Notes: generated by a model from the letters alone, not told the origin. A stretch of 64,000 nucleotides of DNA from Phyllobacterium sp. 21LDTY02-6 (GCF_023554255.2 NZ_JAMJWD020000002.1:799435-863434); one strand, 5' to 3'; counted from the stretch's first letter, positions 1-10,801 are shown. Numbers and translations are program-made.

Positions 1-416
1 CCGATGGCGAACTGGCCGTCGAGGAAGCGTTCCGGCGAGGGGCGACGCATGTCATCCTTTGCGGCGCCTTTGGCGGCGAGCGGACCGATCACATGCTGCT
101 GCATCTGACCATGGCGGTGCGATTCGCCGCCGAGGGAAGGCTGCTGACGCTGTGCAGCGGCACGGAGGAGGCGCATCCGGTCGTTGCGGGCGATTATGAT
201 TTCGACTTCGAGGATGGAACGCCGTTCAGCATTGTTGCATTCTCGGAACTACACGGTCTTTTTATCAGCGGCGCGTCCTGGCCGTTGGAAAATATGGAAC
301 TTTCCTTCGGTTCATCGCTTACAGTGTCGAATGCCGTATGTGGACGCCTCCACGTATCGCTCCATTCAGGCAAGGCAATCCTGATCGCTGCGCCGCCGAT
401 TGCGTCCCGCTTGTAA
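1..416 (+). CDS. Thiamine pyrophosphokinase, C-terminal part (5' end outside window)
   Basis: The open frame enters from the left edge (first full codon at 3) and stops at 414-416, giving 137 visible residues. Near the visible start it reads GAFGGERTDHMLLHL, the conserved Gly-rich stretch with Arg-Thr-Asp-His typical of thiamin pyrophosphokinases, which transfer pyrophosphate from ATP to thiamine to make the cofactor ThDP. The C-terminal part has the beta-rich character of the thiamine-binding domain (GLFISGASWPL, LTVSNAV). The catalytic N-terminal Rossmann-like part is missing from the window. ThDP is used by the transketolase encoded 4 kb downstream, but there is no sign the two are co-regulated. 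Identification rests on motif memory, not on a search. Confidence 0.8.
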   Translation, partial: DGELAVEEAFRRGATHVILCGAFGGERTDHMLLHLTMAVRFAAEGRLLTLCSGTEEAHPVVAGDYDFDFEDGTPFSIVAFSELHGLFISGASWPLENMELSFGSSLTVSNAVCGRLHVSLHSGKAILIAAPPIASRL

Positions 417-501
417 AGAAAAGCGGAAAATGCAATCTTCGCCGCACAGCGTTGGGGACGCAAGCTGGGTTAGTTTGGTATTAGAACGGGAGAGGTCTTC
501 C

Positions 502-783
502 ATGTTGAAAACATTGTCTACAGTCGCAGTCGCCGCGGTCCTGGCGTTTTCAGTAGCCGGTTGCACAACCAGCGAGCAGCGGACAGCTGGCTATGGCGTG
601 GGTGGTGCTGCTCTCGGCGCATTGGCCGGCGGCGCCATCGGTGGCGGTCGCGGCGCATTGGCGGGTGCGGCAATCGGCGGTGCGTCCGGCGTCGTCGTCG
701 GCGCGGCCACGTCGAATGACGGACGGCGTTACTGCACCTATGAAAATCGTTATGGCGAGCGCTATCGGGCGCCTTGCCGCTGA
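502..783 (+). CDS. Glycine-zipper outer-membrane lipoprotein (copy 1)
   Basis: 93 residues. The N-terminus is a lipoprotein signal peptide: Lys3, a hydrophobic run, then the lipobox VAGC with Cys21 as the predicted lipidation site. Residues about 30-75 are a Gly/Ala zipper (repeated GGAxxGALAGG-like steps), a fold that inserts in or packs on membranes, as in SlyB/OsmB-type 17 kDa antigens. The C-terminus has two cysteines and the pattern C-x-YENRYGERYRAPC. The start at 502 is preferred over in-frame ATG 400 because the signal peptide begins there and GGGAGAGG lies upstream. A close paralogue follows at 914. The exact cell-envelope role is unknown. Confidence 0.8.
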   Translation: MLKTLSTVAVAAVLAFSVAGCTTSEQRTAGYGVGGAALGALAGGAIGGGRGALAGAAIGGASGVVVGAATSNDGRRYCTYENRYGERYRAPCR

Positions 784-807
784 TAACATGATCCATATTG
801 GACCAGG

Positions 808-832
808 CAGGCCGGGCAACCGGCCTGTTTTC
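808..832 (+). terminator. Rho-independent terminator after lipoprotein copy 1
   Basis: Stem CAGGCCGG / CCGGCCTG with a GCAA tetraloop followed by TTTTC. It lies 25 bases after the stop codon. Confidence 0.85.
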
Positions 833-913
833 ATTAAGAGGCCAGCTTCTACCGATCTTTGTTCTGCCGCATTGGGATTGCAGCATGGATCGGTTGTTAT
901 TTGAGAGGGTAAT

Positions 914-1285
914 ATGATGAATATGCGCATTGCCGCCATCGCGGCGACCGCACTTCTGGCGATTTCGGTCGCCGGCTGCGAGACCACAGAGCAGAACCAG
1001 CGAGCCGGGACAGGGGCGTTGATCGGTGCCGGAGCGGGTGCTTTGGCAGGACAGGCGCTTGGCCGCGACACGAAGAGCACCGTCGTCGGTGCCGCTGCCG
1101 GCGGTATTCTCGGCGCTGCTGTCGGTACTGCAACGACGCCGCGCCGCGGCAATGAGAATCTCTGCCGCTACCAGCGTCGCGACGGTTCCATCTACAATGC
1201 GCCTTGCGAAGGCAATGGCGGCGGGGCCTATGATCGCGGCTATCGCGATGACCGCTATTACCGCGATTCGGACGGCGGCTACTGA
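914..1285 (+). CDS. Glycine-zipper outer-membrane lipoprotein (copy 2)
   Basis: 123 residues, paralogous to the preceding gene. Lipobox SVAGC with Cys22; Gly/Ala zipper at about residues 35-78 (GAGAGALAGQ, GAAAGGILGAAVG); then CRYQRRDGSIYNAPC, matching the C-terminal motif of copy 1, and an extra Tyr/Asp/Arg-rich tail (RGYRDDRYYRDSDGGY) absent from copy 1. GAGAGGG at 903-909 is a good ribosome binding site for ATG 914 or 917. It has its own terminator, so the two genes are probably separate transcription units. Predicted to be anchored in the outer membrane; specific function unknown. Confidence 0.8.
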   Translation: MMNMRIAAIAATALLAISVAGCETTEQNQRAGTGALIGAGAGALAGQALGRDTKSTVVGAAAGGILGAAVGTATTPRRGNENLCRYQRRDGSIYNAPCEGNGGGAYDRGYRDDRYYRDSDGGY

Positions 1286-1310
1286 TCCGGACAATTCAGC
1301 ATTTGTGCAG

Positions 1311-1341
1311 ACAGGCCGGGTAAAACCGGCCTGTTTCGTTT
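1311..1341 (+). terminator. Rho-independent terminator after lipoprotein copy 2
   Basis: Stem ACAGGCCGG / CCGGCCTGT followed by a T-rich tract. The stem core is the same as that of the terminator at 808-832. Confidence 0.8.
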
Positions 1342-1438
1342 GACAGACGATGAAATCTCGCCGAGAAGCGGCTTGATCTCCGCCCATGATCTGCGCCCAT
1401 GGCATTTAGACCCATAGCTTTTTAGAATAGTATCCCCG

Positions 1439-3265
<1,827 letters not shown>

Positions 3266-3275
3266 GGCGACCGGC

Positions 3276-3641
3276 TCAGCTTGCCTTGGGCGCCACTCGT
3301 GCCGCCAGCGTCTCTATCCTGGTCGCCACTTCGGACAGGACGCCGGTGATGGCGGTATCGTTCTTGTCCGCCTTGGCCAGTGCCTCGTCGCGGCTCTTGC
3401 GCAGGGCGTCCGCCTCGTTCTCGAGGCCCGTCACCCGCATCTGCAATTCGTGAAATTCGTCCATGACCATGATACCGGCCATGACGGTGAGCCTGAGGTC
3501 GCCGATCTCGCCGAAGGATGATTTCAGATGCGTAACGTAACGGTCGAAACGTTCCGCGAGCCCGGTCAGATGCTGCTCCTGGCCCTCGTCGCAGGCCATT
3601 CTGTAAGCTTTGCCGTCGATCGTTACCGTAACAGTTGCCAT
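3276..3641 (-). CDS. zapA: Cell division protein ZapA
   Basis: 121 residues. The N-terminal half carries the ZapA fold: TVTIDGKAYRMACDEGQEQHL followed by LAERFDRYVTHLK and a LRLTVMAGIMVMDEF helix. The C-terminal half is a long coiled coil (MRVTGLENEADALRKSRDEALAK). ZapA binds and bundles FtsZ filaments at the division site. It is the second gene of a two-gene minus-strand unit, 18 bases after the DUF4164 gene. In many alphaproteobacteria this pair is followed by 6S RNA and a folate cyclo-ligase; here the ABC-F gene follows convergently instead. Confidence 0.85.
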   Translation of the reverse strand: MATVTVTIDGKAYRMACDEGQEQHLTGLAERFDRYVTHLKSSFGEIGDLRLTVMAGIMVMDEFHELQMRVTGLENEADALRKSRDEALAKADKNDTAITGVLSEVATRIETLAARVAPKAS

Positions 3642-3659
3642 GACTCTTCTCTTTCAGCG

Positions 3660-3932
3660 CTAGCGGTCGAGGACCGTTCGGATCGATTCCATCGCGGCGA
3701 CGAGCCTGCGGGAGACCTCCTTGTTCGCCGCTTCGAGGCGCTCTGCCCGCCCCTCGGAAGCATCGAGTTCCTGGGCGAGCTTGCGCCGATCCATGTTCAT
3801 GCGCTGAACTTCCTCTTCGGCTTCGGCAAAATCACCCTCGCGCTCAAGACGCAGGTCCACCGCGTTCTCAAGGGTTGAAAGTGCCTTTCCCAATCGTTCG
3901 AGCACCTGTTTGAGGGTGGCTTCCGATGCCAT
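3660..3932 (-). CDS. DUF4164 coiled-coil protein
   Basis: 90 residues from ATG at 3932 (MASEATLKQVLERL). An upstream in-frame ATG at 4046 is less likely because the added segment is not coiled coil and extends into the intergenic region. The whole protein is predicted heptad coiled coil, Glu/Arg/Leu rich (DFAEAEEEVQRMNMDRRKL). It matches the DUF4164 family found next to zapA across rhizobia and Brucella. Context suggests a division-related partner of ZapA, but the molecular role is not established. Confidence 0.8.
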   Translation of the reverse strand: MASEATLKQVLERLGKALSTLENAVDLRLEREGDFAEAEEEVQRMNMDRRKLAQELDASEGRAERLEAANKEVSRRLVAAMESIRTVLDR

Positions 3933-4256
3933 TTTCAGCGTTTCCCCTTGTCTTCTATCTTCCGGGCGATGCATCAGCGAATCGCAAAAAGACGAACAAC
4001 TTATGACGCCGAAGTCTAGAGGCTGGTGCGGCGTCGCGTCAATCAAGCCGGGGCGTCACACGCTGTTCATGCACCGATAATAATCCTTTGCCGAAACAGC
4101 ACTCGTCGCCGGAGGGAGCTTTGCCATGGTTTGACCCAATTTTGATTTAGGTTTGATTGACTCCCTCAAGACACCTGCTATGTGTCGCGTGCCTTTTGGA
4201 TTTTGTCTGACCGGCGTCCAGAAACGGCATCCTTCTCACTTCGAAAGACGGTGGCT
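3933..4256. other. Divergent intergenic region between DUF4164 and tkt
   Basis: 324 bases without a gene. It must hold the promoters for DUF4164-zapA (leftward) and tkt (rightward). A rightward promoter candidate is listed at 4157-4184. I see no structured RNA resembling 6S RNA here. Confidence 0.7.
4157..4184 (+). promoter_or_regulatory. Candidate sigma-70 promoter of tkt
   Basis: TTGACT at 4157-4162, a 16-base spacer, and TATGTG at 4179-4184. It lies about 75 bases upstream of the tkt start at 4257. The -35 matches the alphaproteobacterial TTGAC consensus; the -10 is imperfect. Confidence 0.5.
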
Positions 4257-6242
4257 ATGACCAATTCTGAGAAATCCAACCAAATGGCCAATGCGATCCG
4301 CTTCCTCTCGGCGGATGCAGTGGAAAAAGCAAATTCGGGACATCCGGGCCTGCCCATGGGCGCGGCCGATATTGCGACGGTGCTTTATACCCGCTTTCTG
4401 AAGTACGACCCCAAGGCGCCGCATTGGCCCGACCGGGACCGTTTCGTGCTGTCCGCCGGTCATGGTTCGATGCTGCTCTATTCGCTGCTCTATCTTACCG
4501 GCTATGACGACATGCCGATCGAGGAGCTGAAGAATTTCCGCCAGCTCGGTTCGCGCACCGCCGGCCACCCGGAATATGGTCATGCCGCGGGCATCGAGAC
4601 GACCACCGGTCCGCTCGGCCAGGGTCTCGCCACTTCCGTCGGCATGGCGCTGTCGGAGCGCATCCTCAATGCCCATTTCGGCGACAATCTCGTCGATCAC
4701 TTCACCTATGTCATCGCCGGCGACGGCTGCCTGATGGAAGGCATCAGCCAGGAGGCGATCGCGCTTGCCGGCCATCTGCGCCTCAACAAGCTCATCGTGT
4801 TCTGGGACGACAACAATATCTCGATCGACGGCCCGGTCTCGCTGTCGGACAACACCGACCAGTGCGCGCGGTTCGAAGCTTCCGGCTGGAACACGATCCG
4901 CGTCGAGGGACACGACCAGGATGCTATCGCTGCCGCCATCGAGCGCGCGCAGAAGTCCGACAAGCCGACGATGATCGCATGCAAGACCACGATCGGCTTC
5001 GGTGCGCCGACCAAGGCCGGCACCAACAAGGTGCATGGATCGCCGCTCGGCGCCGAGGAAATCGCCGGTGCCCGCAAGGCGCTCGGCTGGTCGTCGGAAC
5101 CCTTCGTCGTGCCGTCCGAAATCCTCGACGAATGGCGCCTTGCCGGCTTGCGCTCGGCCAAGGAACACACGGCGTGGCAGGAGCGGCTGGCGAAGGTCGA
5201 TTCCGAGACGCGCGCCGAATTCGAACGCCGTATCCGCGGCGACCTGCCGGCGAGCTTCGACGCGGCCATCATCGAATACAAGAAGAAGCTGTCCGAGGAG
5301 AAGCCGAAAGTCGCGACGCGCAAGGCTTCGGAAATGGCACTGGAAGTCATCAATGGCGTCGTCGCCGAAACGATCGGCGGTTCGGCCGACCTGACCGGCT
5401 CGAACAATACCAAGACGAGCCAGACGAAGAGCATCAATGCCGGCGATTATGGCCAGCGCTACGTCCATTACGGCATACGCGAGCATGGAATGGCGGCGGC
5501 CATGAACGGAATCGCGCTGCATGGCGGCCTGATCCCCTATTCCGGCACCTTCCTGACCTTCTCCGACTATGCGCGCGGCGCCATGCGCCTTTCGTCGCTG
5601 ATGGGCATCCGCGTCGTCTATGTCATGACGCATGATTCCATCGGTCTCGGCGAGGATGGCCCGACGCACCAGCCGGTCGAGCATCTGGCGGCATTGCGGG
5701 CGATCCCCAATAATTACGTGTTCCGCCCGGCCGACGTGGTCGAGACGGCGGAGTGCTGGGAAATCGCGCTCAAATCGCGCAAGACGCCCTCGACCATCGC
5801 CCTGACCCGCCAGAACCTGCCGACGGTGCGCACGGTCCACTCCGACGAGAACCGCTCTGCCTACGGCGCCTATGAACTGTCGCCGGCAAGCGGCGAGGCG
5901 AAGGTGACCATCTTCGCAACCGGCTCCGAAGTCGAGATCGCGCTCAATGCCCAGGCGCAGCTGGAGAAGAACGGCCACGCGACGCGCGTCGTTTCGGTGC
6001 CCTGCTTCGAGCTGTTCGAAGCCCAGAGCGACGAATACAAGCGCACCCTCATCGGCAATGCGCCGGTCAAGGTCGCGGTGGAAGCGGCGATCCGTCTCGG
6101 ATGGGACCGGTTCATCGGCGTCGATGGCATCTTTGTCGGCATGAACGGCTTTGGCGCCAGCGGCCCGATCGAGGCGCTGTACGAACATTTCGGCATCACA
6201 CCGGGACACATCGTCACTGCGGCAGAAGCGCGGTTGAAGTAA
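4257..6242 (+). CDS. tkt: Transketolase
   Basis: 661 residues, full family length. ThDP-dependent enzyme that moves two-carbon ketol units between sugar phosphates in the pentose phosphate and Calvin-type pathways. The N-terminal half has [15 protein letters not shown] and the ThDP/Mg motif [13 protein letters not shown] ending in DDNN; the middle domain has the [11 protein letters not shown] segment with the catalytic Glu; the C-terminal third is the transketolase C domain. Start chosen at ATG 4257 ([15 protein letters not shown]), where family similarity begins; the 25 extra codons upstream to 4182 look non-coding and overlap the candidate promoter. gap follows 55 bases later. Confidence 0.95.
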   Translation: MTNSEKSNQMANAIRFLSADAVEKANSGHPGLPMGAADIATVLYTRFLKYDPKAPHWPDRDRFVLSAGHGSMLLYSLLYLTGYDDMPIEELKNFRQLGSRTAGHPEYGHAAGIETTTGPLGQGLATSVGMALSERILNAHFGDNLVDHFTYVIAGDGCLMEGISQEAIALAGHLRLNKLIVFWDDNNISIDGPVSLSDNTDQCARFEASGWNTIRVEGHDQDAIAAAIERAQKSDKPTMIACKTTIGFGAPTKAGTNKVHGSPLGAEEIAGARKALGWSSEPFVVPSEILDEWRLAGLRSAKEHTAWQERLAKVDSETRAEFERRIRGDLPASFDAAIIEYKKKLSEEKPKVATRKASEMALEVINGVVAETIGGSADLTGSNNTKTSQTKSINAGDYGQRYVHYGIREHGMAAAMNGIALHGGLIPYSGTFLTFSDYARGAMRLSSLMGIRVVYVMTHDSIGLGEDGPTHQPVEHLAALRAIPNNYVFRPADVVETAECWEIALKSRKTPSTIALTRQNLPTVRTVHSDENRSAYGAYELSPASGEAKVTIFATGSEVEIALNAQAQLEKNGHATRVVSVPCFELFEAQSDEYKRTLIGNAPVKVAVEAAIRLGWDRFIGVDGIFVGMNGFGASGPIEALYEHFGITPGHIVTAAEARLK

Positions 6243-6297
6243 TTTTCTCGGAATTGAAGAATAGAATGGGCGCCATCGAGCCTAGGGAGACACAGAT

Positions 6298-7305
6298 ATG
6301 ACAGTTCGCGTTGCTATTAACGGATTTGGGCGCATCGGGCGGAACGTTCTTCGCGCCATCATCGAGTCGGGCCGTACCGACATCGAGGTGGTGGCGATCA
6401 ACGATCTCGGACCCGTGGAGACCAATGCCCATCTGATGCGTTATGACAGCGTTCATGGCCGCTTTCCCGGCACGGTGACCGTCGCCGGCGATACGATCGA
6501 TGTCGGCCGCGGCCCGATCAAGGTAACCGCCGTCCGCAACCCGGCCGAACTGCCGTGGAAGGAACTCGACGTCGATATCGCGCTGGAATGCACGGGCATC
6601 TTCACCGCCCGCGACAAGGCTGCGGTCCATCTCGAGGCCGGAGCCAAGCGCGTCATCGTCTCGGCGCCGTCCGATGGAGCCGACCTCACGGTCGTCTATG
6701 GCGTCAATGACGACAAGCTGACCAAGGAGCACAAGGTCATTTCCAATGCTTCCTGCACCACCAACTGCCTGGCGCCCGTCGCCTATGTGCTGCATGAAGC
6801 CCTCGGCATCGACCATGGTTTCATGACGACGATCCACAGCTATACGGGCGACCAGCCGACGCTCGACACGATGCACAAGGATCTCTACCGCGGCCGCGCT
6901 GCGGCGCTGTCGCTGATCCCGACATCGACCGGTGCGGCAAAGGCCGTCGGCCTCGTGCTGCCGGAACTCAACGGCAAGCTCGATGGAACGTCGATCCGCG
7001 TGCCTACCCCGAACGTCTCGGTCGTGGACTTCAAGTTCATCGCCAAGCGCTCCACCACCGTTGCCGAGGTCAATGATGCGATCCGGGCAGCGGCCGATGG
7101 CAAGCTGAAGGGCATTCTCGGCTATACCGATGCGCCGAATGTCTCGGTCGATTTCAACCATGATCCGCATTCGTCGATCTTCCATTTCGACCAGACCAAG
7201 GTCATGGACGGCACGTTCGTGCGCGTGCTTTCCTGGTACGACAATGAGTGGGGCTTCTCGAACCGCATGGGCGATACCGCCGTTGCCTTCGGCAAGCTGA
7301 TCTGA
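6298..7305 (+). CDS. gap: Glyceraldehyde-3-phosphate dehydrogenase (type I)
   Basis: 335 residues, standard length. N-terminal NAD-binding motif [15 protein letters not shown] places an acidic residue where NAD-specific enzymes contact the ribose. The active-site segment [12 protein letters not shown] has the catalytic cysteine at residue 153. The C-terminal [12 protein letters not shown] is diagnostic. AGGGAGA ends 7 bases upstream of ATG. It sits between tkt and pgk, forming a central carbon cluster; the terminator at 7332 suggests tkt-gap ends there and pgk is transcribed separately or by read-through. Confidence 0.95.
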   Translation: MTVRVAINGFGRIGRNVLRAIIESGRTDIEVVAINDLGPVETNAHLMRYDSVHGRFPGTVTVAGDTIDVGRGPIKVTAVRNPAELPWKELDVDIALECTGIFTARDKAAVHLEAGAKRVIVSAPSDGADLTVVYGVNDDKLTKEHKVISNASCTTNCLAPVAYVLHEALGIDHGFMTTIHSYTGDQPTLDTMHKDLYRGRAAALSLIPTSTGAAKAVGLVLPELNGKLDGTSIRVPTPNVSVVDFKFIAKRSTTVAEVNDAIRAAADGKLKGILGYTDAPNVSVDFNHDPHSSIFHFDQTKVMDGTFVRVLSWYDNEWGFSNRMGDTAVAFGKLI

Positions 7306-7331
7306 GCATGGCCTTGCCGCTTTGACTGATC

Positions 7332-7366
7332 AATGGCGGGTCGACATACCCGCCATTTTTGTTTTT
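7332..7366 (+). terminator. Rho-independent terminator after gap
   Basis: 10-bp perfect stem AATGGCGGGT / ACCCGCCATT, six-base loop, then TTTGTTTTT. It ends about 30 bases before the pgk start, so pgk needs its own promoter or read-through. Confidence 0.9.
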
Positions 7367-7397
7367 GATACCTGTTCCGTTGACGAGGATTGCCCCC

Positions 7398-8591
7398 ATG
7401 ACTGCTTTCAAGACGCTTGATGATGCCGATGTCGCCGGAAAGCGCGTATTGCTGCGCGTGGATCTGAATGTTCCGGTGGCCGATGGCATCGTGACGGATT
7501 CGACGCGCATCGAACGGGTCGCTCCGACCATATTGGAGCTTGCGCAGAAGGGGGCCAAGGTCATCCTGCTGGCGCATTTCGGCCGGCCGAAGGATGGTCC
7601 GACGCCCGAATTCTCGCTCAAGCCCATCGCCCACGCCGTCGCCAAGGTCATCGACCGCAGCGTTCACTTTGCCGAGGACAGCATCGGCGAGAAAGCCGCC
7701 GAAGCGGTCGCGAAGCTCAAGGATGGCGGAATCCTGCTATTGGAGAATACCCGCTTTCACAAGGGCGAGGAAAAGAACGACCCGGAATATGTGAAGGCGC
7801 TGGCGGCCAATGGCGACATCTATGTCAATGACGCCTTCTCGGCCGCCCACCGGGCGCATGCCTCGACGGAAGGCCTCGCCCATCTGTTGCCCGCCTATGC
7901 CGGACGCACCATGGAGGCGGAATTGCTGGCGCTGGAAAACGGTCTCGGCTCGCCCAAGCGGCCGGTCGTGGCGATCGTTGGCGGCGCGAAGGTCTCTTCC
8001 AAGCTCGATCTTCTCGGCAATCTCGTGCAGAAGGTCGATGCGCTGGTCATTGGCGGCGGCATGGCCAACACCTTCCTTGCGGCGCAGGGCGTCGGCGTCG
8101 GCAAATCCCTGTGCGAGCACGACCTCGCCGCGACAGCGCGCGAGATCATGGCCAAGGCCAACGCTGCGAACTGCAGCATCATCCTTCCCGTCGATGCCAT
8201 CGTAGCCTGGCACTTCCAGGCGGATGCTCCGTCGCAGGCCTATGGGCTCGATGCCATTCCGGCTGACGGCATGATCCTCGATGTCGGCCCGCAATCGATC
8301 GAGCGCGTCAAGGGCGCGATCGACGATGCCGCCACGCTGGTCTGGAACGGGCCGCTCGGCGCCTTCGAGCTTTCGCCGTTCGACAAGGCGACGGTTGCGG
8401 CGGCGCGCCATGCGGCGCAACGCACCAAGGCCGGTTCGCTGGTCTCGGTCGCCGGTGGCGGCGACACGGTTGCAGCCCTCAATCATGCGGGTGTCGCCGA
8501 TGATTTCAGCTATGTTTCGACGGCTGGCGGCGCGTTCCTGGAATGGATGGAAGGCAAGCCGCTGCCCGGCGTGGAAGTATTGAAGAAATAG
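7398..8591 (+). CDS. pgk: Phosphoglycerate kinase
   Basis: 397 residues. Interconverts 1,3-bisphosphoglycerate and ATP. N-terminal substrate-binding motifs [12 protein letters not shown] and [13 protein letters not shown]-equivalent region [17 protein letters not shown]; the C-terminal nucleotide domain has GGGDTVAAL near the end. Start at 7398 ([17 protein letters not shown]) is favoured over ATG 7359 because that upstream ATG lies inside the gap terminator. It is followed by a GC-rich hairpin. Confidence 0.95.
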   Translation: MTAFKTLDDADVAGKRVLLRVDLNVPVADGIVTDSTRIERVAPTILELAQKGAKVILLAHFGRPKDGPTPEFSLKPIAHAVAKVIDRSVHFAEDSIGEKAAEAVAKLKDGGILLLENTRFHKGEEKNDPEYVKALAANGDIYVNDAFSAAHRAHASTEGLAHLLPAYAGRTMEAELLALENGLGSPKRPVVAIVGGAKVSSKLDLLGNLVQKVDALVIGGGMANTFLAAQGVGVGKSLCEHDLAATAREIMAKANAANCSIILPVDAIVAWHFQADAPSQAYGLDAIPADGMILDVGPQSIERVKGAIDDAATLVWNGPLGAFELSPFDKATVAAARHAAQRTKAGSLVSVAGGGDTVAALNHAGVADDFSYVSTAGGAFLEWMEGKPLPGVEVLKK

Positions 8592-8606
8592 CGGTTTCGA
8601 GCCTCG

Positions 8607-8633
8607 ATCGGGCCCGCTGCAGGGCCCGATTTA
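8607..8633 (+). terminator. Hairpin after pgk, possible weak terminator
   Basis: Perfect 9-bp stem ATCGGGCCC / GGGCCCGAT with a six-base loop 15 bases after the pgk stop. The T-tract is short (TT), so termination may be inefficient. Confidence 0.5.
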
Positions 8634-8661
8634 CAAACCAAAAGAAAATGTTATCTCCTTA

Positions 8662-8688
8662 AATCGTTTGAAAAAATTTCAATCGTTT
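8662..8688. promoter_or_regulatory. Direct repeat upstream of fba
   Basis: AATCGTTT occurs at 8662-8669 and again at 8681-8688, in an AT-rich island (GAAAAAATTTC between) unlike the surrounding GC-rich DNA. The second copy extends to AATCGTTTCAATT, a near-palindrome, the kind of site used by LacI-family carbon regulators. The regulator is not identified. Confidence 0.35.
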
Positions 8689-8768
8689 CAATTAGTTGGA
8701 TCGCCATTCCGTTTATCCCGGGCTTCTGTTATGGCCAGATGAACCTTGAAACTGGAGTGGAGTATTCG

Positions 8769-9794
8769 ATGAGCGAACGCATTGAGGATATCGCGATTGC
8801 AATGGTTGCTGATGGCAAGGGACTGCTTGCCGCAGACGAAAGTTCAGGAACGATCAAGAAGAGATTCGACTCGATCGGTCTGGAATCGACGGCCGATAGC
8901 CGCCGCGACTACCGCGAGATGCTCTTCCGTTCCGAAGACGCGATGAAGAACTACATCTCCGGCGTCATTCTCTACGACGAGACGATCCGCCAGCAGGCGA
9001 AGGATGGCACGAGCCTGGTCAAGGTCATGCAGTCCTATGGCTGCATTCCGGGCATCAAGGTCGATGCGGGCGCCAAGCCGCTGGCCGGCTTCCCCGGCGA
9101 AACCATCACCGAAGGACTGGACGGCCTGCGCGAACGCCTTAAGGAATATTACAAGCTCGGTGCGCGCTTCGCCAAATGGCGGGCGACCATCGCCATTGCC
9201 GAAGGCCTGCCGACCTGGGGCGCCGTGAAGCAGAATGCGCAGGCGCTCGCCCGCTATGCGGCGCTGTGCCAGGAAGCCGGCATCGTGCCGATCGTCGAGC
9301 CGGAAGTGCTGATGGACGGCACGCCGGGCACGCATTCCATCGATCGCTGCTATGAAGTGAGCGAATGGACGCTGAAGACGGTGTTTGCCGAACTCTATGA
9401 CGCCCGCGTCGTGCTGGAAGGCATGATCCTGAAGCCGAACATGGTGATCGACGGCAAGAATGCCCGCAAGGCTTCCGTCGAGGAAGTTGCCGGAAAGACC
9501 GTGCGGCTGCTGAAGTCGACCGTACCTTCGGCGGTGCCGGGTATCGCCTTCCTGTCGGGTGGCCAGAGCGACGAGGAAGCGACGGCGCATCTTTCCGCGA
9601 TGAACGCCAACTACACCATGCCGTGGAAGCTGACCTTCTCCTATGGCCGTGCCCTGCAGGCCGCTGCGCTCAGCGCCTGGAACGGCAAGTCGGAGAATGT
9701 CGCCGCCGGCCAGCGCGCCTTCGCCCACCGGGCAAAGATGAACGCGCTCGCAGCCACGGGCGGCTGGAAAAAAGACCTGGAAATCGCCGCTTAA
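8769..9794 (+). CDS. Class I fructose-bisphosphate aldolase
   Basis: 341 residues. Signature LLAADESSGTIKKRF at the N-terminus and the Schiff-base segment ILKPNM with the lysine at residue 222 identify the metal-independent class I (eukaryote-type) aldolase rather than the zinc-dependent class II enzyme common in other bacteria. It cleaves fructose-1,6-bisphosphate to DHAP and glyceraldehyde-3-phosphate. Start ATG 8769 (MSERIEDIA) has TGGAGTGGAG just upstream; ATG 8739 would add ten unconserved residues. The genes tkt, gap, pgk and fba together cover the triose/pentose phosphate core. Confidence 0.92.
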   Translation: MSERIEDIAIAMVADGKGLLAADESSGTIKKRFDSIGLESTADSRRDYREMLFRSEDAMKNYISGVILYDETIRQQAKDGTSLVKVMQSYGCIPGIKVDAGAKPLAGFPGETITEGLDGLRERLKEYYKLGARFAKWRATIAIAEGLPTWGAVKQNAQALARYAALCQEAGIVPIVEPEVLMDGTPGTHSIDRCYEVSEWTLKTVFAELYDARVVLEGMILKPNMVIDGKNARKASVEEVAGKTVRLLKSTVPSAVPGIAFLSGGQSDEEATAHLSAMNANYTMPWKLTFSYGRALQAAALSAWNGKSENVAAGQRAFAHRAKMNALAATGGWKKDLEIAA

Positions 9795-9824
9795 GCGTTT
9801 CTTATCCAAAAACCTGTCTCATGG

Positions 9825-9855
9825 AGCCCGGGCTGGAATCAGTCCGGGCTTTTTC
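9825..9855 (+). terminator. Rho-independent terminator after fba
   Basis: 7-bp stem AGCCCGG / CCGGGCT followed by TTTTTC. It separates fba from the SGNH hydrolase gene. Confidence 0.8.
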
Positions 9856-9877
9856 TTTGGAGGTATTTCGCCGCGCC

Positions 9878-10630
9878 ATGAAACCAGAACCCTTTCATCC
9901 GCTGGTGAGCTGGCTGCTTTTCCCGCTCTATGCGTGGCAGGGCCTGGGCGTGCGCAGGAGCAGGGAGCGGCTGCTTCCGCCGACCGGCCTGCCGGTGGGT
10001 GAGATAGCCGGCAAGGACCCGGCGATCCGGCTTCTCGTGCTTGGCGATTCCTCGGCGGCGGGCGTCGGCGTGACCGATGCCTGGCACGGCATCTGCGTCC
10101 GGCTGGCGGTGCATCTGCAGGGCCGCACCGGCCGCAAGGTGATCTGGCGGGCGGCGGGGTTCAATTCGGCGACGTCCGGCCAGCTGCGCGATCATGTGGT
10201 GCCCAATCTCGAGCGCGGGATGTGGACCCATATCGTGCTGACCATCGGCACCAACGACGCCAAGAACTTCCACTCCCTGCCGCGCTTCAAGCGCGATTTC
10301 GGCGGGTTGCTCTACGCCGTCCGCGCCAAATGGCCCGATGCCCATATCGTCTGGTCGCAGATCATCGATTTCCGCGACGTGCCTGCCATGCCGCCGCTGC
10401 TCGGCCGGATACTGGAGGGGCGCGCCTCTGCCATCAATGCGCTCGGTACCGCCCTGTGCCGCGAACGCCGCGCCGTGCCCGCCTCGCGGCTCCCGGTCGA
10501 AGCGGCCGAGGGCTTCTCCACCGATGGTTTCCATGCCTCGGCGCTCGGCTATGATGCCTGGGCGCGGCATCTGGTGCCCTATGTGCTCAACATGCCGGAT
10601 TCCGAGGCTGCCGCTCCCATGGGCAAGTGA
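9878..10630 (+). CDS. SGNH/GDSL-type esterase
   Basis: 250 residues. Block I is LVLGDSSAAGVGV (nucleophile Ser in GDSS), block III is IGTNDAKN, and the terminal block is DGFHASALGYDAWA with the catalytic Asp and His; together these mark the SGNH hydrolase fold, a serine esterase/lipase family. A hydrophobic stretch near the N-terminus (LVSWLLFPLYAWQGLGV) could be a membrane anchor. GGAGG at 9859-9863 lies 14 bases before the ATG, a long spacing. The substrate cannot be inferred. Confidence 0.8.
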   Translation: MKPEPFHPLVSWLLFPLYAWQGLGVRRSRERLLPPTGLPVGEIAGKDPAIRLLVLGDSSAAGVGVTDAWHGICVRLAVHLQGRTGRKVIWRAAGFNSATSGQLRDHVVPNLERGMWTHIVLTIGTNDAKNFHSLPRFKRDFGGLLYAVRAKWPDAHIVWSQIIDFRDVPAMPPLLGRILEGRASAINALGTALCRERRAVPASRLPVEAAEGFSTDGFHASALGYDAWARHLVPYVLNMPDSEAAAPMGK

Positions 10631-10636
10631 GGCCCC

Positions 10637-10801
10637 TCACAGCCCCGCATGGCTCAGCAGCACCATGGCCAGCATCGCCAGTATGGCAAAGGCCGCGATC
10701 TTCCAGAAATCGCCACGCTTTTTCAAGCCCGGCCAGCCGAGGGGCTTCACGATGTGAAGCGCCATCAGGATCAGTAGCAGCAGGGGAATGATCTTGAGCA
10801 T
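10637..10801 (-). CDS. 54-residue two-helix membrane protein
   Basis: Short minus-strand gene whose stop lies 6 bases beyond the convergent SGNH hydrolase stop. The translation begins MLKIIPLLLLILMALHIVKP, continues with a basic GWPGLKKRGDFWKIAAF linker and ends with a second hydrophobic helix (AILAMLAMVLLSHAGL). CCGGAGCC is placed correctly before the ATG. Two transmembrane helices separated by a positively charged loop with a GWPGLKKR turn look like a genuine small inner-membrane protein. Function unknown. Confidence 0.6.
   Translation of the reverse strand: MLKIIPLLLLILMALHIVKPLGWPGLKKRGDFWKIAAFAILAMLAMVLLSHAGL

Noticed and set aside
3642-4256. 6S RNA next to zapA
   Set aside because: The neighbourhood often carries ssrS, but neither the zapA downstream end (10 bases to the ABC-F gene) nor the 324-base region upstream of DUF4164 shows the long rod-shaped hairpin expected.
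4236-6209. Long open frame antisense to transketolase
   Set aside because: It mirrors a certain gene with strong codon structure, as is usual in GC-rich DNA. No ribosome binding site and no recognisable domain. The same applies to 53917-55593, 57694-59187 and 59473-61074.
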